52,378 bases of DNA from Chloroflexota bacterium (GCA_018969485.1 JAGWYG010000015.1:1-52378); one strand, 5' to 3'. Positions 7,539 to 16,885 are shown, numbered from the stretch's first letter. Numbers and translations are program-made. Notes: generated from the sequence alone by a model not told the origin.

Positions 7539-9308
7539 ATGCGTCGCACCATGTCCCGTTCCAGGTCATCGGGGTCGGTCGGCTTCGTGGCGATCGTCGT
7601 CGGAATCGCCGTGGCGCTCCTGGCGTTCGTGCCCCCTGCGCGGGCAACCGCCGCCGATCCGTCGACGTTGCGCTACGGCATCGGTACGATCGCCTTCACC
7701 GATATCTACGCGTCGCCGGGCGGCGACGACGCCGGCGGCGATGGCAGTGCCGCCCGGCCGTTCCGCAGCATCGCCCGGGCATGGCGTGCGGTCGAGCATA
7801 CCAGCGCCCACTACCGCACGCGCGCCTACCGCATCCTGCTCGCGCCGGGCCTGTATCGTGGCGCATACCTCGACCACGACATCAACGGCACGACATACCC
7901 GAGTCTCGGTACCAGCACCACGCCGATCGTCATCCAGTCACAAGATGCCAGCAATCGGGCGCAGATTGTCTTCTTCGACACCGGGAGCCGCGCCAATCTC
8001 ACGCTCTATCGGTTCCACTACGCCTATCTGCTCAACTTTGACATTCGCCTGGACCTGACCAGCGTCAACAGCGCCGGTACCGGCGGGACCGTCCCCAGCA
8101 CCGAGAGCCATGGTGATGGGTTCCAGTGCGAACGCTGCGATCATCTCCTGCTGCGCGGCATGCATGTCGAACTGTACTTTGCTGATGCCGAGATCGGCCA
8201 GACCGAGACGATCAAGCTGAACCAGTCGACGCAGGTCTATCTCGAGGATAATGAGTTCGCCGGTGCCGGCGATAACGTCATCGATGCCGTAGCCGTCCGG
8301 GGCGGCTGGTGGGTGCGCAATGTCGTCCATCACGCCCGGGACTGGTGCCTGTATGCCAAGGGCGGCTCGGCCGACATCATCATCGCCGCCAATGAAGTCT
8401 CGCAATGCCGGATCGGCGGCATGCTCGCCGGTCAGGGCACCACCATGCCGTTCATGGAGCAGCCCTTTCTTCAATACGAGGCGTATCACATCAAGTTCAT
8501 CAACAACATCGTCCACGACACTCAGGGTGCCGGGATGGGCGCGAACGGTGGCTTCAACATCCTGTTCGCATACAACACGCTGGTGCGCACCGGCGTGAGC
8601 CCGAATCTGCGGAATCAGTTGCTCGAACTGGCTCCTGGCGGTCGCGACTGCTACGGGCCCACCACGCCCGAGTGCCAGGCGATGGTCACTGCCGGCGCCT
8701 GGGGGCCTGCAGCGAGCGGTGATGGCGGCGAGGGCATCCCCAACCGGCAGGTCTACTTCGTCAATAACCTGATCGTCAATCCGGGCGGGACGGTCTCGCC
8801 GGTCCGGCTGTTTCGCGTCGATGGCCCACGCGCCGCGCCGGGCGCAAGTTGGTCGGGTCCCGATCCGGTCCGTTCCGATGATGGCGTCGTCGTCCGGGGA
8901 AATCTCATCTGGACCGGCAGCGATACGCTGGAGCTACCGGACGGCAGCGGCGGTTGCGGCAGCAGTCATCCGACGTGTTCTGCCAGCCTGATCAGCAGCC
9001 AGAATCGGGTCAACACGGCCGAGCCGCGGTTCGTCGGATTCGCCGGTGGCGATTATCGCCCCACGGCCGGCAGTCCGGCCACCAGCGGCACGGTGGCGCT
9101 GCCGACATTCGCGACGACCGGGCTGAGCAGCGAGCAACTGACGATCCTGGCCGACACCCTGGTCACCGTCGTCCATACCGATTTCAACGGCACGCTGCGC
9201 ACCAGCGATGCGGTCGGAGCGCTGGTTGCGGGTACCCCCGCGCCGGTCACGCCGACGCCGGCGCCGACGCTGTCTCCGTCGATGTTCATCCCGATCCTGC
9301 GCCGCTGA
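7539..9308 (+). CDS. Secreted right-handed beta-helix protein with C-terminal tail
   Basis: A 589-residue protein with a classical signal peptide (basic start, hydrophobic VGFVAIVVGIAVALLAFVP, likely cleavage after ARA near 37). Next comes a stretch typical of pectate-lyase-like parallel beta-helices (DIYASPGGDD...GSAARPFRSIARAW) and many short rungs with Asn/Gly turns such as HIKFINNIVHDTQG and NILFAYNTLV. The end is a Thr/Pro linker (PVTPTPAPTLSP) and the tail MFIPILRR, which resembles the short hydrophobic-basic endings common on secreted Chloroflexia proteins. Shared acidic/His residues with the next gene suggest a polysaccharide or surface-glycan role, but no catalytic triad can be assigned. 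Start ATG has GTGAGGTG upstream. Confidence 0.7.
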   Translation: MRRTMSRSRSSGSVGFVAIVVGIAVALLAFVPPARATAADPSTLRYGIGTIAFTDIYASPGGDDAGGDGSAARPFRSIARAWRAVEHTSAHYRTRAYRILLAPGLYRGAYLDHDINGTTYPSLGTSTTPIVIQSQDASNRAQIVFFDTGSRANLTLYRFHYAYLLNFDIRLDLTSVNSAGTGGTVPSTESHGDGFQCERCDHLLLRGMHVELYFADAEIGQTETIKLNQSTQVYLEDNEFAGAGDNVIDAVAVRGGWWVRNVVHHARDWCLYAKGGSADIIIAANEVSQCRIGGMLAGQGTTMPFMEQPFLQYEAYHIKFINNIVHDTQGAGMGANGGFNILFAYNTLVRTGVSPNLRNQLLELAPGGRDCYGPTTPECQAMVTAGAWGPAASGDGGEGIPNRQVYFVNNLIVNPGGTVSPVRLFRVDGPRAAPGASWSGPDPVRSDDGVVVRGNLIWTGSDTLELPDGSGGCGSSHPTCSASLISSQNRVNTAEPRFVGFAGGDYRPTAGSPATSGTVALPTFATTGLSSEQLTILADTLVTVVHTDFNGTLRTSDAVGALVAGTPAPVTPTPAPTLSPSMFIPILRR

Positions 9309-9600
9309 GCAGTGACGCGCCGCGTCGTGCGGTACGGCTGGCGCACCGGGGCAGCGTCCCTGCCGCGCCGCCGAATGTGACATCCTGCCATCGGGGAGTC
9401 CATGACGTGGCTGCCAAAAACCGCCCGGAGTGCCCGTGCTGGCGGCGCGTCTCGAGCGCTGTGCCCGGGCACCAGCAGCGGCCGCCGCAGCGGTTCCACC
9501 GGCATCGCCGCTGTGGCGGCCGAACGCCCGGAGCCCGCGGTGGAGCACATGCCCGCCATCGTTCCGGATCTGGCGGCATGCCTGAACATGAGGAGTCGTG

Positions 9601-11379
9601 ATGCACCTGCCACGCCGTCCAATGCTGCTCGCGCTGGCTGTGCTGGCGGCACACCTCGTCGCACAGTGTGGGACACCGCCCGCGGCGCGCCCCGCTGAAC
9701 CCCCGTCATCGATCCGGCCGAGCGCCACTGCCGGCAACGCGCCGACCAGCGCGCCGACGACGCTGGTACGGCCGGACGCGCCGCAGACCCCGGCCGGCGC
9801 GCGGCTGCCGAGCTATCCGGTTGGCGATCCAGCCTACGTCGACATCGTCGTGTCTCCCGCCGGCGATGATGCGCAGGAGGGCGCCGATGCCGGCTCGGCA
9901 GCACGGCCGTTTCGCAGCATCCAGCGCGCCTGGCGCGCAGTCGAGCATGATGCTGGCGATATGCGCCGCCACGCCTATCGCATCCTGCTCGAGCCCGGTG
10001 AGTATTGCGGCGCATACCTCGACCGCGAGACTGCCGAGCAGCGGAGTGGCGCGACGCCTGCGACTCCGCTGCTGATTACATCGGCCGACCCTGATCGTCG
10101 TGCCCGGATCGTGTTTCACAGCGACGTCGAGGGGTGTAATCGCGCAAATATCACCATCTTCCAGGCCGATTACGTGTATCTGACCGACTTTGATATCCGG
10201 CTCGACCGTACCTGGGACGATGTACCAGTCGACGGATCGACGGGCGATGGATTTCAATGTGAGCGCTGCCGGCATGTATTGCTGCGGAACATGCGCATCA
10301 GCGGGTTTTTCAGCGAAGACGACTACAGCCAGACCGAGACGGTCAAGCTGAATCAGTCGGAGCATATCTACATCGAAGACAGCGAGATATCAGGTGGCGG
10401 CGATAATGCCATCGATGCGGTGGGTGTCCGCCATGGCTGGTGGGTCAGGAACGTCATTCATCATGCGCGCGACTGGTGTCTGTACGCCAAGGGAGGCTCC
10501 GCCGACATCCTGATCGAGGCAAACCTGGTATCAGATTGCGGCACCGGCGGCATTCTTGCCGGCCAGGGAACGACGATGCCGTTCCTCGTCGCACCGTTCC
10601 TGCAGTACGAGGCCTATCACATCGTGGTGGCGAACAACATCATCCATGACGTGCGCGGCGCGGGCCTGGGAGTCAACGGTGGTTTCAACATTCTGTTCGC
10701 CTACAACACGATCGTGCGCGCCGGCAACGATGAGAATCGCAACCAGTTGCTGGAACTGGCGCCGGGCGTGCGGGACTGCGCCGTCGGTGAGCCCAGCGAC
10801 GAGCAGCCCGACCCGGCGCGCGGATGTCGCGATGCGCTCGCTGCCGGCGCCTGGGGCTGGACACGCGCCGATCACGGCGAGTTCGTCCCGAATCGCAACG
10901 TGTTCGTGCTCAACAACCTGATCGTCAACCCCGACACGATCAGCCCCATCCGCCTGTTCCGCGTCGATGCGCCACGCGATCCCGAATCCGACTGGAGCGG
11001 ACCACGGCCGGCGCGCTTCGATGAGGGGCTGGTGGTCCAGGGCAACATCATCGCGACTGGCGGCGCTGAATTCACGCTCGATGTCGCGGCGGATCGCTGT
11101 GGTGATGCGACGTGTAACGAAGCACAGTTGCTCGCCGATAATCAGATCAACGCCGCCGCGCCGATGCAGTGGTTTATCGGTGATGCTGACTACCATCCGT
11201 CGGGCGACAGCCCGGCAGTGACGCTGGCGCCGCGCGCCATGCCGACATTCGACACCAGCCCGCTCGATGACGCGCAGCGCGAACTGGCCACCGTGGTGAC
11301 TGGTGCGCCGCACCCGATTACGCACGACTACTATGGCGTTTCGCGCAGCCGCGATGCCATCGGTGCGGTCGTGCCATGA
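9601..11379 (+). CDS. Beta-helix protein, probable lipoprotein; paralogue of the upstream gene
   Basis: A 592-residue tandem paralogue of the preceding protein; long central blocks are nearly identical, for example QTETIKLNQS, GWWVRNVxHHARDWCLYAKG and LxQYEAYHI. The N-terminus is different: a hydrophobic segment ends in LVAQCGTPP, a lipobox-like sequence though Gln at -1 is unusual, followed by a Pro/Ser/Thr-rich linker of about 50 residues. The C-terminal tail of the paralogue is absent. So one copy may be lipid-anchored and the other held by its tail or released. ATG 9601 follows GAGGAG at 9588-9593. The 292-bp gap before it (9309-9600) shows no clear promoter; its small ORF (9402-9698) lacks support. 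Confidence 0.7.
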   Translation: MHLPRRPMLLALAVLAAHLVAQCGTPPAARPAEPPSSIRPSATAGNAPTSAPTTLVRPDAPQTPAGARLPSYPVGDPAYVDIVVSPAGDDAQEGADAGSAARPFRSIQRAWRAVEHDAGDMRRHAYRILLEPGEYCGAYLDRETAEQRSGATPATPLLITSADPDRRARIVFHSDVEGCNRANITIFQADYVYLTDFDIRLDRTWDDVPVDGSTGDGFQCERCRHVLLRNMRISGFFSEDDYSQTETVKLNQSEHIYIEDSEISGGGDNAIDAVGVRHGWWVRNVIHHARDWCLYAKGGSADILIEANLVSDCGTGGILAGQGTTMPFLVAPFLQYEAYHIVVANNIIHDVRGAGLGVNGGFNILFAYNTIVRAGNDENRNQLLELAPGVRDCAVGEPSDEQPDPARGCRDALAAGAWGWTRADHGEFVPNRNVFVLNNLIVNPDTISPIRLFRVDAPRDPESDWSGPRPARFDEGLVVQGNIIATGGAEFTLDVAADRCGDATCNEAQLLADNQINAAAPMQWFIGDADYHPSGDSPAVTLAPRAMPTFDTSPLDDAQRELATVVTGAPHPITHDYYGVSRSRDAIGAVVP

Positions 11380-11383
11380 GGTG

Positions 11384-11395
11384 CTGGCATGCCAG
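11384..11395. repeat. 12-bp palindrome after the second beta-helix gene
   Basis: CTGGCATGCCAG is a perfect palindrome 5 bp after the stop. It may be part of a weak 3'-end structure or a protein site. Confidence 0.3.
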
Positions 11396-11411
11396 ACGCC
11401 GGCCGCGCTCA

Positions 11412-11462
11412 CGGCTGACCGTGCGCATCGGGGAGCAACCGGCATCACGCGGCTGACCGTGC
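11412..11462 (+). repeat. Direct repeat of 13 bp upstream of the phosphatase gene
   Basis: CGGCTGACCGTGC occurs at 11412-11424 and again at 11450-11462, a spacing of 38 bp, in the 120-bp gap before the inositol-phosphatase-family gene. This could be a regulator site or a local duplication; no canonical promoter is obvious here. Confidence 0.4.
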
Positions 11463-11499
11463 CCCGCCGAACCGCCGCTGTGCGGAGAACAGGAGCCCC

Positions 11500-12285
11500 A
11501 TGGAGCGATTGCTCGACGATCATGATATCGCTGTCCTGCACGAGTGGCTGAGCGATGCTGGCCGCCTCGCGCTCACGTGGTTCAACCGGGTGACCCCTCA
11601 GCGCAAAGCCGATCGCTCGCCGGTGACCGAGGCAGACCTTGCGATCGAGCAGCGTCTCGTCGGCCAGCTGAGCGCACGCTTTGCCACCTATGGCATTCTC
11701 GGCGAGGAATCGACCGAACGCAGGCTGGATGCCGCGCGCGTCTGGGCGCTCGATCCGCTCGATGGCACCGCCGCATTCATCGCCGGCCTGCCGCTGTGGG
11801 CCATCTCACTCGGGCTGCTGCACCACGGCGAGGCGCACTTCGGCATGATTCATGTGCCGCTGCTCGGCGACACCTACTGGGGTGGGCCGGCGTACGGCGC
11901 ATGGCGTGGCGATGTGCCGATTCAGGTGTCGCGCAGTACGCCCTGGCAGCCCGACGACTGGATGTGCGTACCCTCGAACATGCATCAGTCGTTCGCGAGC
12001 ACGTTTCCTGGCAAAGCCCGGGCGCTCGGCGCGACGGCGACTGCGCTCTGCTATGTCGCCCGTGGCAGCGCCGTCGCCGCCCTGATCGACCACGTCTCGC
12101 TCTGGGACGTCGCTGCCGGTTTCGCCATTCTGGCGGCCGCTGGCGGCCGCATCGAGCAACTCGACGGGCGGCCATTTGCGCTGCAGGGACCGCACGGTCG
12201 CCAGCACGTGCCGGGCACGCTGGTGGTGGGCGGTGCGGGACACCTCAACGCCCTGCGCGGTCACATCACCGAGCGTGCGCCCTGA
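11500..12285 (+). CDS. Inositol monophosphatase family phosphatase
   Basis: A 261-residue member of the metal-dependent, Li-sensitive phosphatase superfamily (inositol-1-phosphatase, histidinol-phosphatase, FBPase type). Metal ligands are seen as GEES (68-71) and WALDPLDGT (82-90), with the C-terminal WDVAAGFAILAAAGG metal/substrate motif near 206. The start has AGGAG 5 nt upstream. Likely substrates are inositol phosphate, histidinol phosphate or a sugar phosphate; context next to secreted glycan-type proteins does not decide. It is convergent with the ribosomal operon. Confidence 0.88.
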   Translation: MERLLDDHDIAVLHEWLSDAGRLALTWFNRVTPQRKADRSPVTEADLAIEQRLVGQLSARFATYGILGEESTERRLDAARVWALDPLDGTAAFIAGLPLWAISLGLLHHGEAHFGMIHVPLLGDTYWGGPAYGAWRGDVPIQVSRSTPWQPDDWMCVPSNMHQSFASTFPGKARALGATATALCYVARGSAVAALIDHVSLWDVAAGFAILAAAGGRIEQLDGRPFALQGPHGRQHVPGTLVVGGAGHLNALRGHITERAP

Positions 12286-12321
12286 TCCTGTGCGCGAGCG
12301 CGATAGGCCGGCAGGCGCGTC

Positions 12322-12345
12322 CGGGCAGGGCGGCTGGTCTGCCCG
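12322..12345 (+). terminator. Possible terminator hairpin after the phosphatase gene
   Basis: CGGGCAG (12322-12328) pairs with CTGCCCG (12339-12345) across a 10-nt loop. It is 36 bp past the stop and has no T-run. Confidence 0.35.
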
Positions 12346-12631
12346 TCGCGACCAATCGGGTGGGCGGCTCGTGGCATCATCGGCGCCACACGCGTGATTC
12401 AGCGGCCCGAGCGGGCGTGGCGGGCGGGTTCCGTGCGCCCCCGCCCCGCGGGAGGCCGGCCGGGGCGCGCCGGGCCACGCCGAGCCGTGCGGGGCATCGC
12501 AGCGCCAGCGCCCTGTGGCGCCGTCGTTGCCGGCACGGCGCAGCGACACCGGCGGCCGCCACGAGCGCGTACCAGCCCCGGCCATCACCGCGCAGCGCGC
12601 CGCTGCGACCCGCCAGCGGGGTCGCCAGAAT

Positions 12632-12668
12632 CACACGACCGGCCGACAGTGTGCCGGTCGGTCGTGTG
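12632..12668 (-). terminator. Large hairpin at the end of the ribosomal operon
   Basis: A 10-bp perfect outer stem (CACACGACCG with CGGTCGTGTG) continues inward with one wobble and one mismatch to a 5-nt loop. It starts 27 bp past the rpsI stop. No T-run follows on the minus strand, but place and stability fit a transcript end or 3' stabiliser for the long ribosomal mRNA. Confidence 0.55.
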
Positions 12669-12695
12669 CGAAACTCCACAGCACGGGGTTCCAGC

Positions 12696-13094
12696 TCAGC
12701 GCTTGGTGTACTGAGGCGCCTTGCGGGCACGTTTGAGCCCCGCCTTCTTGCGCTCTTTCACACGTGGGTCGCGCGTCAGCAGCCCGGCAGGCTTCAATGA
12801 AGCCCGCAACCCCGGATCCACATCGAGCAGGGCACGGGCGATCCCATGGCGCACCGCCATCGCCTGCCCGGCCACGCCACCACCACGCACGCGCACCAGC
12901 ACATTGTAGGTCCCCGTCGTGCCCGTCAGTTCGAATGGGCGTGCCAGCTCGCGCGTGAACAGATCCACCGAGCCAAAGTACTCACGCACCGTCCGATTGT
13001 TCACGACCATCTCACCGCGGCCCGGAATGAGCCGTACGCGTGCGACCGCCGTCTTCCGCCGCCCTGTCCCCTGGTAATAGCGCTTCTCGGTCAT
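12696..13094 (-). CDS. rpsI: 30S ribosomal protein S9
   Basis: The 132-residue S9, whose basic C-terminal tail reaches into the ribosomal P site. The N-terminal [17 protein letters not shown] block, the central [19 protein letters not shown] and the terminal [17 protein letters not shown] (usually ending SKR) are intact. It follows rplM by 12 bp, the conserved L13-S9 pair, and is the last gene of the operon, just before a large hairpin. Confidence 0.97.
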   Translation of the reverse strand: MTEKRYYQGTGRRKTAVARVRLIPGRGEMVVNNRTVREYFGSVDLFTRELARPFELTGTTGTYNVLVRVRGGGVAGQAMAVRHGIARALLDVDPGLRASLKPAGLLTRDPRVKERKKAGLKRARKAPQYTKR

Positions 13095-13106
13095 ATCGGT
13101 TCCATC

Positions 13107-13547
13107 CTAGCCATTCACTCGCGGTACAAACGCCTTCGGTTGCTGCGCCGCGTGCGGATGGCGCGGCCCGGCATAGACCTTCAACTTCGCCAGTTGCTGG
13201 CGCCCCAGGCGCGTCTTCGGCAACATCCCCTTGACGGCGAAGCGCAGAATGCGCTCGGGGTGCGAGGCCAGCATCCGGCGATACGGCACCGCCTTGAATC
13301 CGCCGGGATACGACGAGTGACGATAGTACATCTTCTGGTCCGGCTTCCGCCCGGTCAGCCGCACCTGCTCGGCATTGACCACAACGACGAAATCGCCACC
13401 ATCAAGATTGGGGCTGAACGTCGGCTTGTGCTTGCCGCGCAGCAGCACGGCAATCTGTGTCGCCAGACGGCCCAGCGTCTGAGCCGACGCATCGACCACC
13501 AGCCAGTCGCGCTGGACCTCCGACGCCCGCTGTGAATAGGTCTTCAT
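13107..13547 (-). CDS. rplM: 50S ribosomal protein L13
   Basis: L13, 146 residues, an early 23S-binding assembly protein. Family blocks [48 protein letters not shown] and AVKGMLPK are present. ATG 13547 is chosen over an ATG two codons upstream because AAGAGG then lies 6 nt away and the start makes an ATGA overlap with truA. Confidence 0.96.
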   Translation of the reverse strand: MKTYSQRASEVQRDWLVVDASAQTLGRLATQIAVLLRGKHKPTFSPNLDGGDFVVVVNAEQVRLTGRKPDQKMYYRHSSYPGGFKAVPYRRMLASHPERILRFAVKGMLPKTRLGRQQLAKLKVYAGPRHPHAAQQPKAFVPRVNG

Positions 13548-14353
13548 TCCCATCCTCTTGTGTCTTCTCTCGCAGCGACAGACGCTTCAGCCGCAGCGCG
13601 ACCACCGTGTGGATATTCTACCATCATCAGGCACAGGCCGTGCGCTGGCGCGAGCCGCACGACATGCCGTGGTGCCTGGCCGGCGAACAGCGCCGCGAAC
13701 CGCGCCGCATCGATCCGGTGCTGACCGACGAGCAATAATGTTCCCACGATATTGCGTACCATATGCCGCAGAAACGCATTCGCGGCGATCTCGAACACCA
13801 CCACGGAATGGTTCCACCATTCGTCGCGCGACCAACTCACCCGATCGACCCGCCGCACGGTACTCCCCTCAGCGGGCGAGTCGGCAAACACGGCAAAGTC
13901 GTGCATCCCCAGCAATCCCTGCGCAGCCCCGGTCATCGCCTCGATGTCGAGCGGCGCGCTGATGTGCAGCGCATTGCGTCGCAGCAACGGCGACGGTGCG
14001 ACGCCAGCATCGACCATATAGCGGTACACGCGACGAATGGCCGTATGCCGGGCATGAAACCCCTCATCGACTGGCCACGCCTCGTAGATCGCCACATCAT
14101 CGGGCAAGATGCCGTTGAGCCCACGCACCAGCTCATGACACGACAGCCGGGTCGCGCTCCGGATGCTGGCGACTTGGCCACACGCATGCACGCCGGCATC
14201 CGTGCGCCCGGCCAGCATCATCCGCTCGCGCATGCCCGTCAGTTGCTGCCAGGCGCCCTCGAGCTCACCCTGCACCGAACGGCCATTCGTCTGCCATTGC
14301 GATCCAACGAAATCGCCGCCGTCGTATGCCAGGCGCAAGGCAACCGTACGCAT
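13544..14353 (-). CDS. truA: tRNA pseudouridine(38-40) synthase TruA
   Basis: Converts U38-U40 in the tRNA anticodon arm to pseudouridine. The 269-residue protein has the catalytic Asp in [13 protein letters not shown] (about residues 48-60), the N-terminal [16 protein letters not shown] and the C-terminal [17 protein letters not shown] motif. Position between rplQ and rplM is the standard one in many Gram-positive and Chloroflexota genomes. It follows rplQ by 5 bp and overlaps rplM by 4 bp, so translation is coupled. The C-terminal 20 residues past the conserved domain are low in similarity. Confidence 0.95.
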   Translation of the reverse strand: MRTVALRLAYDGGDFVGSQWQTNGRSVQGELEGAWQQLTGMRERMMLAGRTDAGVHACGQVASIRSATRLSCHELVRGLNGILPDDVAIYEAWPVDEGFHARHTAIRRVYRYMVDAGVAPSPLLRRNALHISAPLDIEAMTGAAQGLLGMHDFAVFADSPAEGSTVRRVDRVSWSRDEWWNHSVVVFEIAANAFLRHMVRNIVGTLLLVGQHRIDAARFAALFAGQAPRHVVRLAPAHGLCLMMVEYPHGGRAAAEASVAAREDTRGWE

Positions 14354-14358
14354 GAAAA

Positions 14359-14709
14359 TCAGACCAGCTCGATGACCACCATCTCGGCGCCGTCGCCCAG
14401 ACGCGGGCCGAGTTTGGTGATGCGGCTATACCCGCCTGGGCGGTCGGCGTACGAACCCGGCACACGCGCAAACAACTGCCGCATCGCCGTCTTGCTCGCC
14501 AACTTCGACAGCGCCATACGCCGGGCGTGCGGCGTGTCTTGCCGCGCCAACGTGATCAACTGCTCGAGCTCGGGCTGAACCGCCCGCGCCTTGGCGATGG
14601 TCGTCTTGATCCGGCCATGTTCAATCACTGCGATCATCAGGCCGCGAATCAGCGCATCACGCTGTTCCTTGTCGCGCCCGAGCTTGAATCCGGTCTTTCG
14701 ATGTCTCAT
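14359..14709 (-). CDS. rplQ: 50S ribosomal protein L17
   Basis: L17, 116 residues. The start MRHRKTGFKLGR matches the family beginning, so ATG 14709 is taken rather than GTG 14736 that would add nine unrelated residues; the Shine-Dalgarno (GGAG) is rather distant. RPGGYSRITKLGPRLGDGAEMVVIEL forms the conserved ending. It follows rpoA in the alpha-operon order. Confidence 0.95.
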   Translation of the reverse strand: MRHRKTGFKLGRDKEQRDALIRGLMIAVIEHGRIKTTIAKARAVQPELEQLITLARQDTPHARRMALSKLASKTAMRQLFARVPGSYADRPGGYSRITKLGPRLGDGAEMVVIELV

Positions 14710-14771
14710 GATGACGTGTTCACTCCACAGACTCACTCGGCACGAGACGTGCCCGATGGTGCAGGCGCGCT

Positions 14772-15704
14772 TCAGAAGCGCGGAATGAAATTGTGTGCCA
14801 GCAAGCGCTCGCGGATCTCGGCAATCCCCTTGTCACCGACGTGCCGTACCTTCTGGAGCGCTCCCTCCTCCATTTCGAGGAGTTGGCCAACCTTGGTGAT
14901 CTCGGCGCGCTTGAGCGCATTGTACGTACGTGTGCCCAATTTCAGCTCATCCAGCGACAATTCGTACACTTCCCGCGGGATGACCAGCGGCCCCGGCGCA
15001 GCGGGTGGCTGGGGTGGATTGATCAGTTGGTTGAAATCGGCGACCGTCTGGCAATACTGCACCAGCACCTTGGCAGCATGGCTCAACGCATCACCGGCTT
15101 TGATCGTACCATCAGTCCAGATCTCGATCAACAGGCGATCGTGGTCAGTCGCCTGACCAACCCGTGTGTTCTCGACGACATAGTTCACACGTGGCACCGG
15201 AGTGAAGATCGCGTCGACGGGTATCTCACCGATGATCGTCGGATCACGTTGATCAGCCGGCAGATATCCCTTGTTGCGCTCGACCGTCAGGTCCATCTCA
15301 AGCACAGCATCTTCACCGTCGATCGTGCAGAGATAGTGATTGGGGTTGACGATCTGCACGTTACTCGGCGTCTCGATGTCGCCGGCACGCACCACGCCGG
15401 CACCGCGCTTGAGCAACTGAATCTTCACTGGCCGATCCGCCCACGAACGCAACCGGATGCCCTTGACATTCAGGACGATCTCGGTGACATCCTCACGGAT
15501 CCCGCGCACCGTCGAGAACTCATGGTAGATACCCTCGAGCTTGATCTTGGTTACGGCGGAACCAGGGATCGACGAGATCAGCACACGCCGCAGCGCATTG
15601 CCCAGCGTGTGGCCATATCCAGGATCGAGCGGCTCGATCTTGAAGCGACCATAGTTCTCGGCAGCTTGAACAACCTCTATCTTCGGCATGGCGATTTCGA
15701 GCAT
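14772..15704 (-). CDS. rpoA: RNA polymerase alpha subunit
   Basis: The 310-residue alpha subunit has an N-terminal assembly domain (YGRFKIEPLDPGYGHTLGNALRRVLISS; later GYLPADQRD, IPVDAIFTPVPRVNYVVENTRVGQ), a Pro/Ala-rich linker (about 232-242, PPQPPAAPGP), and a C-terminal domain with ELSLDELKLGTRTYNALKRAEITKVGQLL that contacts UP-element DNA and regulators. Start ATG has a perfect AAGGAGG 6 nt upstream. The 85-nt leader between rpsD and rpoA carries a bulged stem-loop. Confidence 0.97.
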   Translation of the reverse strand: MLEIAMPKIEVVQAAENYGRFKIEPLDPGYGHTLGNALRRVLISSIPGSAVTKIKLEGIYHEFSTVRGIREDVTEIVLNVKGIRLRSWADRPVKIQLLKRGAGVVRAGDIETPSNVQIVNPNHYLCTIDGEDAVLEMDLTVERNKGYLPADQRDPTIIGEIPVDAIFTPVPRVNYVVENTRVGQATDHDRLLIEIWTDGTIKAGDALSHAAKVLVQYCQTVADFNQLINPPQPPAAPGPLVIPREVYELSLDELKLGTRTYNALKRAEITKVGQLLEMEEGALQKVRHVGDKGIAEIRERLLAHNFIPRF

Positions 15705-15729
15705 GGTCGCCTCCTTGGCACACGATCAA

Positions 15730-15771
15730 GCCAGGTACCTGCCACCACCGATGTGGTGGCCTCTCCCTGGC
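15730..15771 (-). promoter_or_regulatory. Bulged stem-loop in the rpsD-rpoA spacer
   Basis: GCCAGG (15730-15735) pairs with CCTGGC (15766-15771); after a 5/5 internal loop GCCACCAC (15741-15748) pairs with GTGGTGGC (15753-15760) around a 4-nt loop. It lies 25 bp before the rpoA start. It could be an attenuator, a processing site or an S4-binding regulatory RNA. Confidence 0.4.
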
Positions 15772-15789
15772 AGCGAAACAGTCGCAGAA

Positions 15790-16410
15790 TCAACGGCTGT
15801 AGAACTCGACGATCAGCTGTGCGTTGATCCCCTGTTCAGCATCGTCGCGGCTCGGCATGGCGACAATCTCACCAGCGAGGGCCGGCGGATCCAGGCGCAG
15901 CCAGTCAGGCACGCGTCGTCCATTGAGCTCACCGCCATCGACCAGATTGCGGAAGTAATCACGGCGTCGGCTCTCGGGCCGAACGGCAATCTTCTCGCCA
16001 ACCTGAACGGTATACGACGGAATATTGGTCTTGCGGCCATTGACCGTCACGTGGCCGTGGGTGACCAACTGCCGCGCCTGGCGGCGGGTCTGCGCCAAGC
16101 CCAGCCGATAGACCACATTATCGAGGCGGCGCTCGAGCAGGCTGAACATGTACGAGCCAGTCTCGCCCGACTGGCGCTGCGCCTTCTCGAATAGCCGGCG
16201 GAACTGGCGCTCCAGCACGCCGTACATGTGACGCGCCTTCTGCTTTTCCTGCAGCTGTGTGCCATAATCCGAGATCTGGCGGCGCCGTGCGGTGGGGCCG
16301 TGCTGGCCGGGCGGGAATTTGCGCCGCGCCATCACCCTGGCAGCCTTCTCGGTGATCGCCAGATCGAGACGTCGACTGATCTTTGCGACAGGTCCCCTAT
16401 ATCGAGCCAT
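15790..16410 (-). CDS. rpsD: 30S ribosomal protein S4
   Basis: S4, 206 residues, the primary 16S 5'-domain binding protein and a known autoregulator of alpha operons in enterobacteria. The N-terminal [13 protein letters not shown] and the S4 RNA-binding fold ([33 protein letters not shown]) are intact. No N-terminal zinc Cys cluster is present. The start has GGAG about 10 nt upstream; rpsK ends 18 bp before it. Confidence 0.97.
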   Translation of the reverse strand: MARYRGPVAKISRRLDLAITEKAARVMARRKFPPGQHGPTARRRQISDYGTQLQEKQKARHMYGVLERQFRRLFEKAQRQSGETGSYMFSLLERRLDNVVYRLGLAQTRRQARQLVTHGHVTVNGRKTNIPSYTVQVGEKIAVRPESRRRDYFRNLVDGGELNGRRVPDWLRLDPPALAGEIVAMPSRDDAEQGINAQLIVEFYSR

Positions 16411-16428
16411 CGAACAGGATCTCCTCAG

Positions 16429-16848
16429 TTACACGCGTCGGCGCTTCGGCGGACGACAGCCATTGTGCGGAATCGGCGTCACGTCGGTGATCGAGGTGAC
16501 CTGCAGCCCGGCCGACTGGAGCGAGCGAACGGCTGCCTCGCGGCCCGAGCCGGGCCCCTTGACGAACACATCAATCGTGCGCATGCCATTCTCGAGCGCC
16601 TTGCGTGCGGCGATCTCCGAGGCGATCTGCGCAGCATATGGCGTGCTCTTGCGCGAGCCCTTGAAGCCGTTCTGTCCGGCGCTCGACCAGCACACGACAT
16701 TGCCGGCCGGATCGGTGATCGTGACGATCGTATTGTTGAAGGTGCTCTGGACATGCGCCTGACCACGTGGCACATTCTTGCGCTCGCGACGCTTGCCGCG
16801 CTGACGCTTGCCCGCCGCTGCACCGCCCTTGGCTGGTTGCTTTGCCAT
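16429..16848 (-). CDS. rpsK: 30S ribosomal protein S11
   Basis: S11, 139 residues, on the 30S platform. Motifs: [39 protein letters not shown], and the C-terminal [21 protein letters not shown] basic Lys/Arg/Gly-rich N-terminal extension of about 25 residues precedes the conserved part. The GGGGGAA upstream supports the start. Confidence 0.96.
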   Translation of the reverse strand: MAKQPAKGGAAAGKRQRGKRRERKNVPRGQAHVQSTFNNTIVTITDPAGNVVCWSSAGQNGFKGSRKSTPYAAQIASEIAARKALENGMRTIDVFVKGPGSGREAAVRSLQSAGLQVTSITDVTPIPHNGCRPPKRRRV

Positions 16849-16885
16849 GCGTTCCCCCTACCATCGACTCGCGTCGAGGCCGTGA

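Larger units (their letters stand above)
12286..12695. other. 410-bp convergent intergenic region
   Basis: Between the phosphatase and rpsI stops. It holds a 7-bp stem hairpin (12322-12345) on the phosphatase side and a large hairpin (12632-12668) on the ribosomal side. The GC-rich middle has short ORFs on both strands but no start signals or recognisable protein. Confidence 0.5.

Noticed and set aside
9402-9698. Small ORF between the two beta-helix genes
   Set aside because: Runs into the next gene in another frame, no good ribosome site, no similarity to anything known.
12394-12714. ORFs in the gap before rpsI
   Set aside because: Arg/Pro/Ala-rich chance frames without start signals.
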